Shown in pieces: positions 23,879 to 32,683 of a stretch of 64,000 nucleotides of DNA (positions are counted from its first letter, which is position 1; the number at the start of each line of letters is the position of its first letter). This stretch comes from Streptomyces sp. cf386 (GTDB lineage: Bacteria; Actinomycetota; Actinomycetes; Streptomycetales; Streptomycetaceae). The position numbers and the translations under genes are program-made. The stretch covers positions 1 through 64,000 of the forward strand of contig NZ_FNHV01000016.1 in the NCBI RefSeq assembly GCF_900103585.1. The letters are read 5' to 3'. The notes under the pieces were generated by a model. The model was not told the DNA's origin and did not search any database. It saw only the letters and a list, made by a program, of their open reading frames with translations.

Positions 23879-24646
23879 TCAGCCGTTCGGATCGAAGGGG
23901 ATTCCGGACGGCTTCGCGTGGTCCAGGGCCCACTGGAAGTCGCCGTCGTCGATCTTGATCGTCGCCGAGCCGAAGTCCGCGCTCATGAGCCTGTCGCGGT
24001 AGCCGGCCGGGTAGCCGTTCCAGCCGACGAGGCGTGGGTAGAACCAGTTGCCCGTCGCGTTCTCCGCCGGCTCGTCGTTGCCGTTGGCGAAGCGGAAGCA
24101 GTGACTCGAGACGCCGTCCTTGTGGTAGACGATCTTCGGGTGGGTGCCGTCGAAGCGGATCGCCGAACGGGCGGCCACCTGGTAGCCGCCGTGCTGGGAC
24201 ACCGACACGTATTGGACCTCGTTGTCGCGGATCCACACGATGACGTGCTCCCAGTCGTGGGTGTGACCGAGGGCCGCCGGACCGAGGGTGATCTGGTCCT
24301 TCTCGAAGTAGCTGGCGTACATCACGGCACACCAGCCGTTGTTGCACTTCGAGCGCGAATACGTGTTGGCGTTGGCCAGCTGGACGTAGTCGTGGCACTT
24401 GCCGTTGACGTCGCCGCCGAGCTTCAGACCCGGGTTGAGGGTGCCGTCGGCGCCGATGGCGGCGGTGGCGTAGCAGCCGTCGCCGTCGTAGTCGTAGGCG
24501 GGGGAGAAGGTCTGGTCCAGGCCGTCCGCGTTCTGCGGCAGCAGGGTCAGGACATTCGCGTGGGCGGTCGCCGGGACCGCGACGACGAGCGTCAGCGCGC
24601 CGACCGCTCCGAGGAGGAGCTTGGCCAGGGGGCCCAACTTGCGCAT
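23879..24646 (-). CDS. NPP1-family (necrosis-inducing, NLP-type) secreted protein
   Basis: 255 residues with a signal peptide (MRKLGPLAKLLLGAVGALTL then VVAVPATAHA) and an NPP1 domain. The hallmark heptapeptide appears as GHTHDWEH (consensus GHRHDWE). Cys pairs (SKCNNGWCAVMY, GKCHDY) fit the conserved disulfides. In plant pathogens NLPs bind plant sphingolipids and lyse dicot cells; in saprophytic actinomycetes the role is not settled. ATG 24646 has AGGAGT upstream. It sits head of a run of secreted chitin/glucan enzymes, all on the minus strand. Confidence 0.92.
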   Translation of the reverse strand: MRKLGPLAKLLLGAVGALTLVVAVPATAHANVLTLLPQNADGLDQTFSPAYDYDGDGCYATAAIGADGTLNPGLKLGGDVNGKCHDYVQLANANTYSRSKCNNGWCAVMYASYFEKDQITLGPAALGHTHDWEHVIVWIRDNEVQYVSVSQHGGYQVAARSAIRFDGTHPKIVYHKDGVSSHCFRFANGNDEPAENATGNWFYPRLVGWNGYPAGYRDRLMSADFGSATIKIDDGDFQWALDHAKPSGIPFDPNG

Positions 24647-24672
24647 CTCTACTCCTAGTTGAGTACTGGCCG

Positions 24673-25788
24673 TCAGCAGTAGAGGTTGTTGCCGGGCGAG
24701 ACGCCGAGAATCGAGGTGAACCGGTTGTAGGCGTCCACCCGGCTCTGCACCTGGGCCGGGTTCTTGCCGTCGCACTCCAGGGAGCCGTTGATGGAGCGGA
24801 TGGTCTGGCCAAAGCCGGCCTGGTTGACCATGGCGTTGTGCGGGGTCATCGTGCCGGGGCCGGACTGGGTGTTCCAATACCACAGGCCGGTCTTCCAGGC
24901 GACGGAGGCGTCGTTCTGCACGAGCCACGGGTTGCCCAGCAGATCGAGACCGAGCGCGTCCCCGGCGGCCTTGTAGTTGAAGTTCCACGACAGCTGGATC
25001 GGGCCGCGCCCGTAGTAGGCGGCCTGGCCCGCCGGGCAGCCGTATGACTGGCTCCAGTCGCAGTAGTGGGGGTAGTTGGCGGTGTTCTGCTCCACGATGT
25101 GGACCAGTCCGCCGGTCTCGTGGTTGACGTTGGCGAGGAAGGCCGCGGCCTCCTGCTTCCTCACCGTGTCGCTGCCGGTCTTGGCGAAGCCGGGGTAGGC
25201 GCTCAGTGCGGCGACCAGGCCGCTGTACGTGTAGAACGAGTTCCGGCTCGGGAACATCTGGTTGAACTGCGCCTCGGTGACGACGAATCCGGACGGGTTG
25301 CCGTTGCCTCCGCCCGCGGGCGCGTTCCACTTCTGGTTCGCGGCGCCCGTGCAGGTCCAGATCTGCAGCCGGGTGCCGTTGGCGCTGTTGTTGTCCCGGA
25401 CGTCCAGGCACTTGTTCGCGGCCGGGTTCACGATGTCGCGGGCCGCGGTGACCACCCACTGCTGGTTGCTGCCGCCGGAGCAGTCCCACAGTTGGACCGC
25501 CGCGCCGTCCGCGGTGCCGCGCTCGACGACGTCCAGACACTTGCCGAGCGCGCGCAGCGTCCCGTCACCGGGGTTGGACCAGGTCTGGGCGCCCGTTCCG
25601 TTGCAGTCGTAGAGCTGTACGGCGGTGCCGTTGGCGCTGGAGGCACCCGCGACGTCGACACACTTGCCGGCGAGTCCGGTGATCGTGCCGTCGGCGGCCT
25701 GGGCGGGAGTCACGGTGAACAGCGTGGTGAGAAGGGCGGAGAGAACGGCGAGGACCGCGAGCCGGGGTCTGCGCTGGGTCAGGGACAT
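24673..25788 (-). CDS. Secreted GH19 chitinase with ricin-B (CBM13) domain
   Basis: 371 residues. Signal peptide 1-31 (AVLAVLSALLTTLFTVTPAQA), a ricin-type beta-trefoil at about 32-155 with three GKCLDV/KCVDVAG repeats and QxW motifs (GAQTWSN, NQQWVV, NQKWNA), a Gly-rich linker, then a GH19 catalytic domain (about 168-371). The catalytic Glu is in VNHETGGLVHIV and the typical YYGRGPIQLSWNFNY and YC end are present. It hydrolyses chitin by inversion. Start ATG 25788. Placed between the NPP1 gene and the beta-helix protein; no dre box was seen in its own upstream region. Confidence 0.95.
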   Translation of the reverse strand: MSLTQRRPRLAVLAVLSALLTTLFTVTPAQAADGTITGLAGKCVDVAGASSANGTAVQLYDCNGTGAQTWSNPGDGTLRALGKCLDVVERGTADGAAVQLWDCSGGSNQQWVVTAARDIVNPAANKCLDVRDNNSANGTRLQIWTCTGAANQKWNAPAGGGNGNPSGFVVTEAQFNQMFPSRNSFYTYSGLVAALSAYPGFAKTGSDTVRKQEAAAFLANVNHETGGLVHIVEQNTANYPHYCDWSQSYGCPAGQAAYYGRGPIQLSWNFNYKAAGDALGLDLLGNPWLVQNDASVAWKTGLWYWNTQSGPGTMTPHNAMVNQAGFGQTIRSINGSLECDGKNPAQVQSRVDAYNRFTSILGVSPGNNLYC

Positions 25789-25822
25789 GACTGAGGACGC
25801 TCCTTGGAGGTGTCGGGGGTGG

Positions 25823-25857
25823 GTCGGCCGCCCCTCGGGCAGAGCGGGACGGCCGAC
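25823..25857 (-). terminator. Hairpin after the beta-helix protein gene
   Basis: GTCGGCCG (25823-25830) and CGGCCGAC (25850-25857) form a perfect 8-bp stem with a 19-nt loop, just beyond the stop at 25877 and before the chitinase start. Possible terminator or pause between the two minus-strand genes. Confidence 0.45.
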
Positions 25858-25876
25858 GGCGGAGCTGGGTGGCGCG

Positions 25877-28093
25877 CTAGGGGTAGCTGGTCAGATTGGC
25901 CACGTTGGTCGTGGAGTTGGACGGGCCCCCCGTGTTGTTGACGACGTGCCGAATGGTGCCTGTGCCGCCCAGGGAGACCGTCACCATGCTGGTGAAGCGG
26001 ACGCCCGAGTTGTTCGGCGCCTCGATGGCACGCTCGGCGGCCACGCCCGGGTTGACGTTGAAGTAGCAGTAGCTGCCGAGACCGTAGGCCTGGTGGCTGG
26101 TGACCGAGGCGGCGACCTTGTAGGCCGCGTAGCCCTGCGTCGAGCCGTTCATCCAGGACGCCTGGTTCGGTGGGTCGTACGGCATCTCGTTCTGGTAGAA
26201 GTACGTCCGCCCGCCATTGCCGTTCCAGATGGTCTGGTACTTCTGGTAGTGCTCGACGAACAGGCCGTACGCGGTGACGTTGTCACCGTTGACGATCAGG
26301 CCGGTGTCGCCGGTGTTGCTGGTCCAGCCGACGCCGCTGCCGTGGTCGGCGCGCCAGATCCAGGTGTGGTCGGCGATGACGTTGTCGCTGTTGATCACCA
26401 GGCTGGTGGTCGCCTTGCCGACGGCGGCGCCACCGACGCGGAAGTACACGTCGTGCAGGGACGTCGGGTTGGCGGCGTGCGAGGCGGAGGAGTTGCCGGG
26501 GCCGATCTCCACGAGGGTGCTGGAGTTCGTCGTGCCGGCGTCGAAGAGCACACCGGCGATCTTGACGCCGTCGACGTCGGCCACCCGCATGGCGGTGACG
26601 CCGTTGTCCGGGATGAAGGTCGCGAGGCCCAGACCGAGGATGACGGTGTCGGCGCGGTTGACCTGAAGGGTCTGGTCGAGGTGGTGGACACCGGGCGTGA
26701 CCAGCAGGTTCAGGCCCGAGGCCAGCGCGGAGTTGATCTGCGCGGCGGTGGTGCCCTGCCGGACGACGAAGAACTGGCTCAGCGGGAGCGAGCTGCCCGA
26801 GGCACCGTTCGCCCAGCTGATGCCGGTGGAGTTGGCCCGGGTCGTCGGCACGAACACCTGGTAGGCACCGTTCTCGTCGACGTACAGGAACGGCTTCTCG
26901 CGGCTGACCGGGGTCTGCGCGACCGCGGTGTACGGCGGGCTGGGGAAGCTGGTGGCCGGGACGCCCTGGCTGCCGACGAAGACCATGTTCCAGTTGGAGC
27001 CGGTCCAGCTGCCGAGCTGGGAGTTGCGGGTCAGCCACTGCTGCTGGCTGCCGGAGTTGACCTGACCGTCGACCTTGGTGTCGGCGAAGAGGCCACCGCT
27101 GGACCAGCCGCTGTCGTCCAGGGCGAGGTTGCCGCGCAGATGCATCCGGCGGTACGCCGCCGCCTGCGAGACCGCCCAACGGTCGCTGCCGTTCGTCGGG
27201 TTGACCGAGAGGTTCTCGGCGCCGCGCCAGAAGTTCTGCGTCGCGTTGCCCTGGAACCAGTCGGCCTCGGCGTGCACCGCGCCGTTGATCGTGACCGCGT
27301 CCGGGGTCAGACCGAGACCGGCGACCTGGGTGTAGAAGCCGACGTTGACGTCCGCGTTGTAGGAGCCCGGCTTGAACAGGACGGCGTAGCGCTGGGAGCC
27401 GAACTGGTTCGTCTCCTGCTGCTGGAAGACAGTGTTGAGCCTGCTCTGGATCGTGGCCGCCGACATGGACGGGTCGAAGACGACCACGTTCGGGCCGAGG
27501 TCGGGATTGGTGGCCGACTGGGTCACGGGGACCACCTGGAAGCGCTGGGCGGCGCTGCCGTTGCACGTGTACTGCACGAACTGCACGCTGTCGGCCGTCG
27601 AGGCGCCTGGGTCGTCCAGGCACTTGCCGCTGTTGCGGTTGACGAAGTGGTAGGCGCCGCCGCCTTCGTGGACGGGCAGCCACTGCTGGTTGGTGCCGCC
27701 GCCGTAGGCCCACAGGTGTACGGGCGCGTTGTCGACCGTGGACACGTCGGCGACGTCCACGACCTGGTCGGTGTTGTTGCGGTTGTTGATACGGACGTAG
27801 CCGTCACCGGTGGTGGTGAAGCTCCACTGCTGGGCCGTGGAGGCGTTGCACGAGTACTGCTGCACCACGGTGCCGTTGGCGGTGGCCGCCGACCGGGCGT
27901 CCAGGCATCGGCCGCTCGCGGCGTTCATCACGGTCGCGAAGTCGGCGGGCAGTGCGGCGGCCGCGCTCTCCGCCGCACTCGCGGGCGCGGGAGCGGGTGC
28001 GGTGGTGAGCAGGGAGGCGACGGCCGCGATGACGACACCGGAAGCGGTGGATCTGCGGCGGCGCTTGAGCGCGGAGCGCAAAGAGGTGAGCAC
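25877..28093 (-). CDS. Secreted parallel beta-helix protein (GH55-like) with N-terminal ricin-B domain
   Basis: 738 residues. Basic signal region and hydrophobic core (STASGVVIAAVASLL), ricin-B lectin domain at about 50-190 (SGRCLDARSAATANG, AQQWSFTTTGDG, NSGKCLDDPGAST), then a long right-handed beta-helix: LGPNVVVFDPSMSAATIQSR, KPGSYNADVNVGFYTQVAGL, LGLGLATFIPDNGVTAMRVA, ADHTWIWRADHGSGVGWTSN. This architecture is usual for actinobacterial exo-beta-1,3-glucanase-like (GH55-type) proteins, sometimes misnamed adenylyl cyclase. A role on fungal or plant beta-glucan fits its chitinase neighbours; enzymatic activity is inferred. Confidence 0.85.
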   Translation of the reverse strand: MLTSLRSALKRRRRSTASGVVIAAVASLLTTAPAPAPASAAESAAAALPADFATVMNAASGRCLDARSAATANGTVVQQYSCNASTAQQWSFTTTGDGYVRINNRNNTDQVVDVADVSTVDNAPVHLWAYGGGTNQQWLPVHEGGGAYHFVNRNSGKCLDDPGASTADSVQFVQYTCNGSAAQRFQVVPVTQSATNPDLGPNVVVFDPSMSAATIQSRLNTVFQQQETNQFGSQRYAVLFKPGSYNADVNVGFYTQVAGLGLTPDAVTINGAVHAEADWFQGNATQNFWRGAENLSVNPTNGSDRWAVSQAAAYRRMHLRGNLALDDSGWSSGGLFADTKVDGQVNSGSQQQWLTRNSQLGSWTGSNWNMVFVGSQGVPATSFPSPPYTAVAQTPVSREKPFLYVDENGAYQVFVPTTRANSTGISWANGASGSSLPLSQFFVVRQGTTAAQINSALASGLNLLVTPGVHHLDQTLQVNRADTVILGLGLATFIPDNGVTAMRVADVDGVKIAGVLFDAGTTNSSTLVEIGPGNSSASHAANPTSLHDVYFRVGGAAVGKATTSLVINSDNVIADHTWIWRADHGSGVGWTSNTGDTGLIVNGDNVTAYGLFVEHYQKYQTIWNGNGGRTYFYQNEMPYDPPNQASWMNGSTQGYAAYKVAASVTSHQAYGLGSYCYFNVNPGVAAERAIEAPNNSGVRFTSMVTVSLGGTGTIRHVVNNTGGPSNSTTNVANLTSYP

Positions 28094-28135
28094 GGGTTCT
28101 CCTTGCCGAAGGAGTGCGGGTGTGGGGTGGTCGGG

Positions 28136-29104
28136 TCAGCCGGTGTACGCCGCGAAGACGCGGGTGTAGTCCCAGTCGGACTGGCTCACGCCGGAGCAGC
28201 TGTCGGCGGGGCCGCCGGTGCACGGACGGTCGCGGTTGGCGGACCAGAACGTCAGCCGGGCCAGGTGGTGCTGCTGGGCGTAGGCGAGCATCGTGCGGAA
28301 GTCGGCGACCGTGACGGTCTCGCCCTGGTCGGTGACGCCGTTCATCGACGAGATGCCCATCAGCCGGTAGGCCTGGTCGTCGGTGTAGCCGTAGGCGTTC
28401 TTCAGCGCGTTCTTGAGGCCTTCGGCGGCCCGCGTGCTGAGGTTGCCCATGTTCTGGCCGACGCCGCCGAAGTTGAACGGCATGATCGTCCAGGCGTCCA
28501 CGGTCAGACCGGAGGCGGCGGCCCGGTTGATCAGGCTGGTGTCGGGGCCGCTCTGCCCGGTGCCGATGGTGACGTAGACCTTCAGGCCGGGGTTGCTTGC
28601 CTTCACGGTCTTGAGCGCGTCGACCGTGCGCTGCTGCACGGTGGGGCTGTCGTAGGCGTCGGCCTCCAGGTCGATGTCGATCGCCTTGAGACCGAACGCG
28701 GTGATGACCCTCTGGTACGCGGCGGCCAGTTCGCGCGCGCTGGAGCAGGAGCTTTCCAGCTTGTTTCCGCTCCACCCGCCGAAGGACGGCACGACGTCGC
28801 CGCCGTTCGCCCGCACGGTGTTGACCGTCTGCTGGTCGACACCTCCGGTCAGCGCCCGGCTGCCGTCCCACTGCGGGTTGCAGTAGCCGTTGCTGAGCAC
28901 GAAGGCGAGGGTGAAGTACTTGACGCCGGTGGCGTTGGTGACCGTGGTGGGGTTCGGCGGGCTGCCCCAGCCGTTGTAGAGGTACGGCGCCACGGCCGTC
29001 GACGCGGACGGGGCGATGCCGTCGCCGGGGGCGGGCGAGGCCGCCAGGCCGGAGGCGAGGGAGAGAGCGGCGAGGGAGACAGCCGTGAGGAGAGTTTTGG
29101 GCAT
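28136..29104 (-). CDS. Secreted GH18 chitinase (single domain)
   Basis: 322 residues from ATG 29104 (MPKTLLTAVSLAALSLASGL signal peptide, cleaved near ASPAPG). The frame is open for 16 more codons, but these do not look like a signal start. GH18 barrel: VAPYLYNGW, VVPSFGGWSGNKLESSC, catalytic motif AIDIDLEADAYDS (DxDxE), MPFNFGGVGQNMG and LTFWSANRDRPC. It cleaves chitin with retention via the DxE Glu. A dre-like palindrome (29204-29217) lies 100 bp upstream, so DasR repression relieved by GlcN-6-P is likely. First gene of the four-gene secreted cluster on this strand. Confidence 0.93.
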   Translation of the reverse strand: MPKTLLTAVSLAALSLASGLAASPAPGDGIAPSASTAVAPYLYNGWGSPPNPTTVTNATGVKYFTLAFVLSNGYCNPQWDGSRALTGGVDQQTVNTVRANGGDVVPSFGGWSGNKLESSCSSARELAAAYQRVITAFGLKAIDIDLEADAYDSPTVQQRTVDALKTVKASNPGLKVYVTIGTGQSGPDTSLINRAAASGLTVDAWTIMPFNFGGVGQNMGNLSTRAAEGLKNALKNAYGYTDDQAYRLMGISSMNGVTDQGETVTVADFRTMLAYAQQHHLARLTFWSANRDRPCTGGPADSCSGVSQSDWDYTRVFAAYTG

Positions 29105-29203
29105 GTGTGCAGAGGCCCTTCGTGGGGGGTGAACAACCGAGGCCGCGTTCACTGCATGAACGGTGAATGCGTCACGCGCTGAGATGCTGACCCGTGAACC
29201 TAA

Positions 29204-29217
29204 AGGTCTGTACCACT
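29204..29217 (-). promoter_or_regulatory. DasR-responsive element (dre / chitinase box)
   Basis: On the minus strand AGTGGTACAGACCT matches the DasR box / chitinase promoter repeat (TGGTCTAGACCA, TGGTCCAGACCT) at 10-11 of 12 core positions, and lies 100 bp upstream of the GH18 gene. Confidence 0.65.
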
Positions 29218-29366
29218 TTCGTCAAGACGTGAAGTAAGTGGTGAAGCAGTTGAGTTGCTGCTTCCGGTCAGGAGTCGGTCGTCCGCGCGGGGAGCGGGCC
29301 CGTGTATCGCGGGCGTATCGAAAATCGCATACGCCACCGCAACGGCCCTCCGCCTCCAATAGGGGC

Positions 29367-30071
29367 ATGAATCACGACGCAGCCCTGTCAGCACCGCCCG
29401 GCCGTACGCGCAGGATCGTGCTCCTCAGCCTGGCGATCCTCGGTCTGGCGAGCGCCGTGTTCCTCGTGCGGGGGCCGCTCATGATGTCCGCTCCGAGGTG
29501 CATGGCCGGGCAGTGGCACGGCTGCTTCGACACGTTCAACGGTGTGGTGCTCATGACGTTGGTCGCGCTGCCTTTGGCCGTGCTGGTGGCGTGGGCTCTG
29601 GCGCACCGTCGGCGTGCCGCCGGCGCCACGTCGGCGTGGCGGAGGTCGCTGGCCGAGGTGGGCATGGTGCACGGGACGGTGCCGTTCCTGTGGCTGACCA
29701 TGATGCCGGGCGCCGGGGCCGGCACCGTCCCCGCCCGGGTGAGCCTGGTACCGCTGCGGGACCTCGTGACGATGGGGTCGCTCGGGATCGTCGGGAACCT
29801 GTTGGTCTTCGCGTCGCTGGGGTTCTTCGCCCCGATGCGGTTCGCGGCGCTGGCGTCCGTGCCGCGGATCCTGGCGCTCGGGGCGGGATGCTCGGTCCTG
29901 GTCGAGACCGCGCAGTACGTCCTGCGGCTCGACCGGGTGTCCTCCGTGGACGACGTACTGGTCAACGCCGCGGGTGCCGTGCTGGCCGGGCTGGCGTCGC
30001 GCCGCTGGTGGCGCACCGCGGCGGACGCGCCGTCGGACCGGCCTCGCCCCGCGCCGGCACCGGCGGGCTGA
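29367..30071 (+). CDS. VanZ-family membrane protein
   Basis: 234 residues from ATG 29367, with about five hydrophobic segments: IVLLSLAILGLASAVFLV, VVLMTLVALPLAVLVAWAL, VPFLWLTMMPGAG, LGIVGNLLVFASLGFFAPM and ILALGAGCSVLVETAQYVL. VETAQYVLRLDRVSSVDDVL with its D(V/I)LxNxxGAxxG end is the VanZ hallmark. VanZ gives low-level teicoplanin resistance in vancomycin clusters, but most homologues have unknown roles. It precedes a two-component system on the same strand by 116 bp, which could control it or be independent. Confidence 0.88.
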   Translation: MNHDAALSAPPGRTRRIVLLSLAILGLASAVFLVRGPLMMSAPRCMAGQWHGCFDTFNGVVLMTLVALPLAVLVAWALAHRRRAAGATSAWRRSLAEVGMVHGTVPFLWLTMMPGAGAGTVPARVSLVPLRDLVTMGSLGIVGNLLVFASLGFFAPMRFAALASVPRILALGAGCSVLVETAQYVLRLDRVSSVDDVLVNAAGAVLAGLASRRWWRTAADAPSDRPRPAPAPAG

Positions 30072-30099
30072 GTCGCGCGTCCAGTGTGCACCCGTCAGC

Positions 30100-30156
30100 G
30101 CATACGTCATCGCACACCTCTCCGCACACCTCTGCACACATGTCTTTGCATACGTC
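30100..30156 (+). promoter_or_regulatory. Tandem direct repeats upstream of the response-regulator gene
   Basis: CGCACACCTCT at 30111-30121 and again at 30123-30133, followed by a diverged copy (GCACACATGTCT), i.e. a 12-bp period; the set is flanked by GCATACGTC at 30100 and 30148. Direct repeats about one helical turn apart are the usual OmpR/PhoB-type binding layout, so autoregulation is plausible. Confidence 0.5.
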
Positions 30157-30187
30157 GGCGATATGTTGCGCTGCTTAGGCTTCGGAC

Positions 30188-30883
30188 ATGCGCGTACTGA
30201 TCGTGGAGGACGAGCCCCACCTGGCCGAAGCGGTCCGTGACGGTCTACGGCTGGAGGCGATCGCCGCCGACATCGCATGCGACGGCGACTCCGCCCTGGA
30301 GCTGCTCAGCGTCAACTCCTACGACCTCGCGGTCCTCGATCGCGACATCCCCGGCCCCTCCGGCGACGAGGTCGCCCGGCGCATCGTCGCCTCCGGCAGC
30401 GGCATCCCGATCCTCATGCTCACCGCCGCCGACCGGATCGACGACAAGGCTTCCGGGTTCGAGCTCGGCGCCGACGACTACCTCACCAAACCGTTCGACC
30501 TGCGGGAGCTGGTCCTGCGGCTGAGGGCGCTCGATCGCAGACGCGCGTACGCCCGGCCCCCGGTCCGTGAGATCGCGGGCCTCAGGCTCGACCCCTTCCG
30601 CCGGGAGGTCTTCCGCGACGGACGCTACGTCGCCCTCACCCGCAAACAGTTCGCCGTGCTGGAAGTCCTCGTCGCCGCCGAGGGCGGGGTCGTCAGCGCC
30701 GAGGAACTGCTGGAACGGGCCTGGGACGAGAACGCCGACCCCCTCACCAATGCCGTACGCATCACCGTCTCCGCACTGCGCAAACGGCTCGGTGAACCAT
30801 GGATCATCGCCACGGTGCCCGGTATCGGCTACCGGATCGACACCGGTATGGACACCAGCGCCCCCGGCAGTACCCATGGATAG
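30188..30883 (+). CDS. OmpR-family response regulator
   Basis: 231 residues. Receiver domain: acidic pocket VEDEPH, phospho-Asp in LAVLDRDIPG, Thr in ILMLTAADR, Lys in DDYLTKPFDL. C-terminal winged helix (LTRKQFAVLEVLVAAEGGVV, ITVSALRKRLGEPWIIATVP, GIGYRI). It binds DNA as a dimer when phosphorylated by the kinase encoded downstream, whose ATG overlaps its stop by eight bases. Tandem repeats directly upstream are candidate binding sites. Regulon unknown; VanZ upstream is a possible target. Confidence 0.95.
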   Translation: MRVLIVEDEPHLAEAVRDGLRLEAIAADIACDGDSALELLSVNSYDLAVLDRDIPGPSGDEVARRIVASGSGIPILMLTAADRIDDKASGFELGADDYLTKPFDLRELVLRLRALDRRRAYARPPVREIAGLRLDPFRREVFRDGRYVALTRKQFAVLEVLVAAEGGVVSAEELLERAWDENADPLTNAVRITVSALRKRLGEPWIIATVPGIGYRIDTGMDTSAPGSTHG

Positions 30884-31952
30884 ACGCCCAGGGCTCAGCA
30901 CCCGACTGAAACTCACCCTCAGCTACGCCGGATTCCTCGCCGTCGCCGGTGCTCTCCTGCTGGCCGTGGTGTGGATGTTCCTGCTGCGCTACGTACCCGA
31001 CAACTCGCAGGGCCTTCTCGGGATCTCGCCCAACCGCTACCTCCTTGTGCGGACCTTCGCCCCCGCCGCGGCCGTGGCGATGGCGTTCCTGCTCGTGTTC
31101 GGCCTCGTCGGGGGATGGATCCTCGCCGGCCGGATGCTCGCACCACTCACACAGATCACGGATGCGGCGCGGATGGCCGGGAACGGGTCGCTGTCCCACC
31201 GGATCCGTATGAAGGGCCGCAAGGACGAATTCCGTGAACTCTCCGATGTGTTCGACTCGATGCTCGAACAACTCGAGTCCCACGTCGCCGAGCAGCGGAG
31301 GTTCGCCGCGAACGCCTCCCACGAACTGCGCACCCCGCTGGCGATCTCGCGGACGCTCCTCGACGTCGCCCGCAAGGACCCCACGCGGGACCGGGGCGAA
31401 CTCATCGAACGCCTGCATGCCGCAAATACGCGGGCGGTCGACCTCACCGAGGCCCTCTTGCTGCTCAGCCGCGGCGACCGCGGAAACTTCACGCGCGAGA
31501 GCGTCGACCTCTCCCTCATCGCCGAAGAAGCAGCCGAAACGCTGCTTCCCCTCGCCGAACAGCGCCGGACCACGCTCGACGTCACCGGCGGGGCGGCCCG
31601 GACCAGCGGCTCCGCGGAGCTCCTGCTGCGGATGGTGACGAACCTCGTCCAGAACGCCATCGTCCACAACCTCCCCGCCGGCGGCACCGTGACGGTCCGG
31701 ACCGAGGCGCACGGCGACACGAGCGTGCTGCGGGTCGAGAACACGGGCCGTCGGCTCCCACCGGAACTGCTGCCGACCCTCACCGAACCCTTCCAGCGCG
31801 GAACGGAACGCGTACGCACCGACGAGCACGTCGGCGTAGGCCTCGGCCTGGCCATCGTGCACAGCATCGTCCGCGCCCACGACGGGACCCTCGACCTCGC
31901 CCCTCGCCCCGCCGGCGGCCTCCTTGTCACGGTCCGGCTTCGCAGGCCGTAG
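30876..31952 (+). CDS. Sensor histidine kinase
   Basis: 358 residues from ATG 30876. Two membrane helices (LSYAGFLAVAGALLLAVVWM and AVAMAFLLVFGLVGGWILAG) with a short external loop, a HAMP domain, H-box RRFAANASHELRTPLAISRT with the phospho-His, N-box LLLRMVTNLVQNAIVHN, and G-box VGVGLGLAIVHSIVRAHDG. The extracytoplasmic part is only about 45 residues, so it may sense membrane or intramembrane signals. Partner of the regulator encoded just upstream. Convergent with the DsbA-like gene. Confidence 0.95.
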   Translation: MDRRPGLSTRLKLTLSYAGFLAVAGALLLAVVWMFLLRYVPDNSQGLLGISPNRYLLVRTFAPAAAVAMAFLLVFGLVGGWILAGRMLAPLTQITDAARMAGNGSLSHRIRMKGRKDEFRELSDVFDSMLEQLESHVAEQRRFAANASHELRTPLAISRTLLDVARKDPTRDRGELIERLHAANTRAVDLTEALLLLSRGDRGNFTRESVDLSLIAEEAAETLLPLAEQRRTTLDVTGGAARTSGSAELLLRMVTNLVQNAIVHNLPAGGTVTVRTEAHGDTSVLRVENTGRRLPPELLPTLTEPFQRGTERVRTDEHVGVGLGLAIVHSIVRAHDGTLDLAPRPAGGLLVTVRLRRP

Positions 31953-32014
31953 AAACGCCTCCGGCCCGCGTCGGCACGCCGTACGGCGGTCACCCAGTCG
32001 AAGTCATCGCCCCC

Positions 32015-32683
32015 TCATCCGGCCAGCCGGTCGTCGACGAGCGCCTTGAACGCCTCGTAGGAGCCGGGAATCCGGATCGGGGTTCCGTCGACGAAGAAGG
32101 TCGGGGTGCCCTGCACGCCCAGGCCGAGGCCGTCGCGCTGGTCGTCCTGGACGCGTGCGGCCACCTCGGGGTCGGCGAGGTCGGCGTCGAACCGGCTTAG
32201 GTCCAGGCCGAGTTCCTTCGCGAAGCCGCGGAAGACGGACTCCTTCGAGTCCTGCGACTCGCCCCACTCCTTCTGGGTGGTGAAGAGCTTGTTGTACATC
32301 TCCTCGAACTTGCCCTGGCGGGCGGCGGCTTCGGCCGTTCGGGCGGCGAGTTCGCCGTTGCGGTGGCCGGGCATGGGGAAGTAGCGGGCGACGAAGGTGA
32401 CCCGGTCGCCGTACTCCTCGCGCAGCTTCTCCACGATCGGGTACATCGCCCCACAGCCCTCGCACTCGAAGTCGAGGAACTCGACGATGGTGAGCTCGCT
32501 CTTCTTCGGCTCGGTCAGGCGGTGGCTGGACTCCCGGACGGGCAGCGCCTCGACGGCCGGCTGTACGTCCAGGCCGCCGCGGTTGCGGTCGTCGGGGGAG
32601 AACAGCAGGTACGAGCCGAAGGCGGCGGCGAATCCGGCCACGACCACGGCGGCGACGATCAGGTTTCTCTGCAGCTTGTTCAT
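32015..32683 (-). CDS. DsbA-family thiol-disulfide oxidoreductase, membrane-anchored
   Basis: 222 residues. An N-terminal anchor (NLIVAAVVVAGFAAAFGSYL) and an extracytoplasmic thioredoxin-fold domain with active site FECEGCGAMYP (CxxC) and cis-Pro loop VQGTPTFFVDG. It introduces or reshuffles disulfides outside the membrane. ATG 32683 overlaps the stop of the upstream CopD-CtaG gene (ATGA). Coupling to a cytochrome-oxidase assembly protein suggests a role in copper delivery to oxidase CuA/CuB, as thiol proteins do in CuA assembly; inference from context. Confidence 0.92.
   Translation of the reverse strand: MNKLQRNLIVAAVVVAGFAAAFGSYLLFSPDDRNRGGLDVQPAVEALPVRESSHRLTEPKKSELTIVEFLDFECEGCGAMYPIVEKLREEYGDRVTFVARYFPMPGHRNGELAARTAEAAARQGKFEEMYNKLFTTQKEWGESQDSKESVFRGFAKELGLDLSRFDADLADPEVAARVQDDQRDGLGLGVQGTPTFFVDGTPIRIPGSYEAFKALVDDRLAG

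Noticed and set aside
25625..29182. A 1185-codon plus-strand open frame
   Set aside because: It is antisense to four recognisable secreted-enzyme genes on the minus strand and translates to repetitive Gly/Val/Arg-rich sequence, a known artefact of high-G+C antisense frames.
31953..32014. Terminator between the histidine kinase and DsbA genes
   Set aside because: GCCGTACGGC is self-complementary but the possible stem is short and there is no T-run, so it was not listed as a feature.
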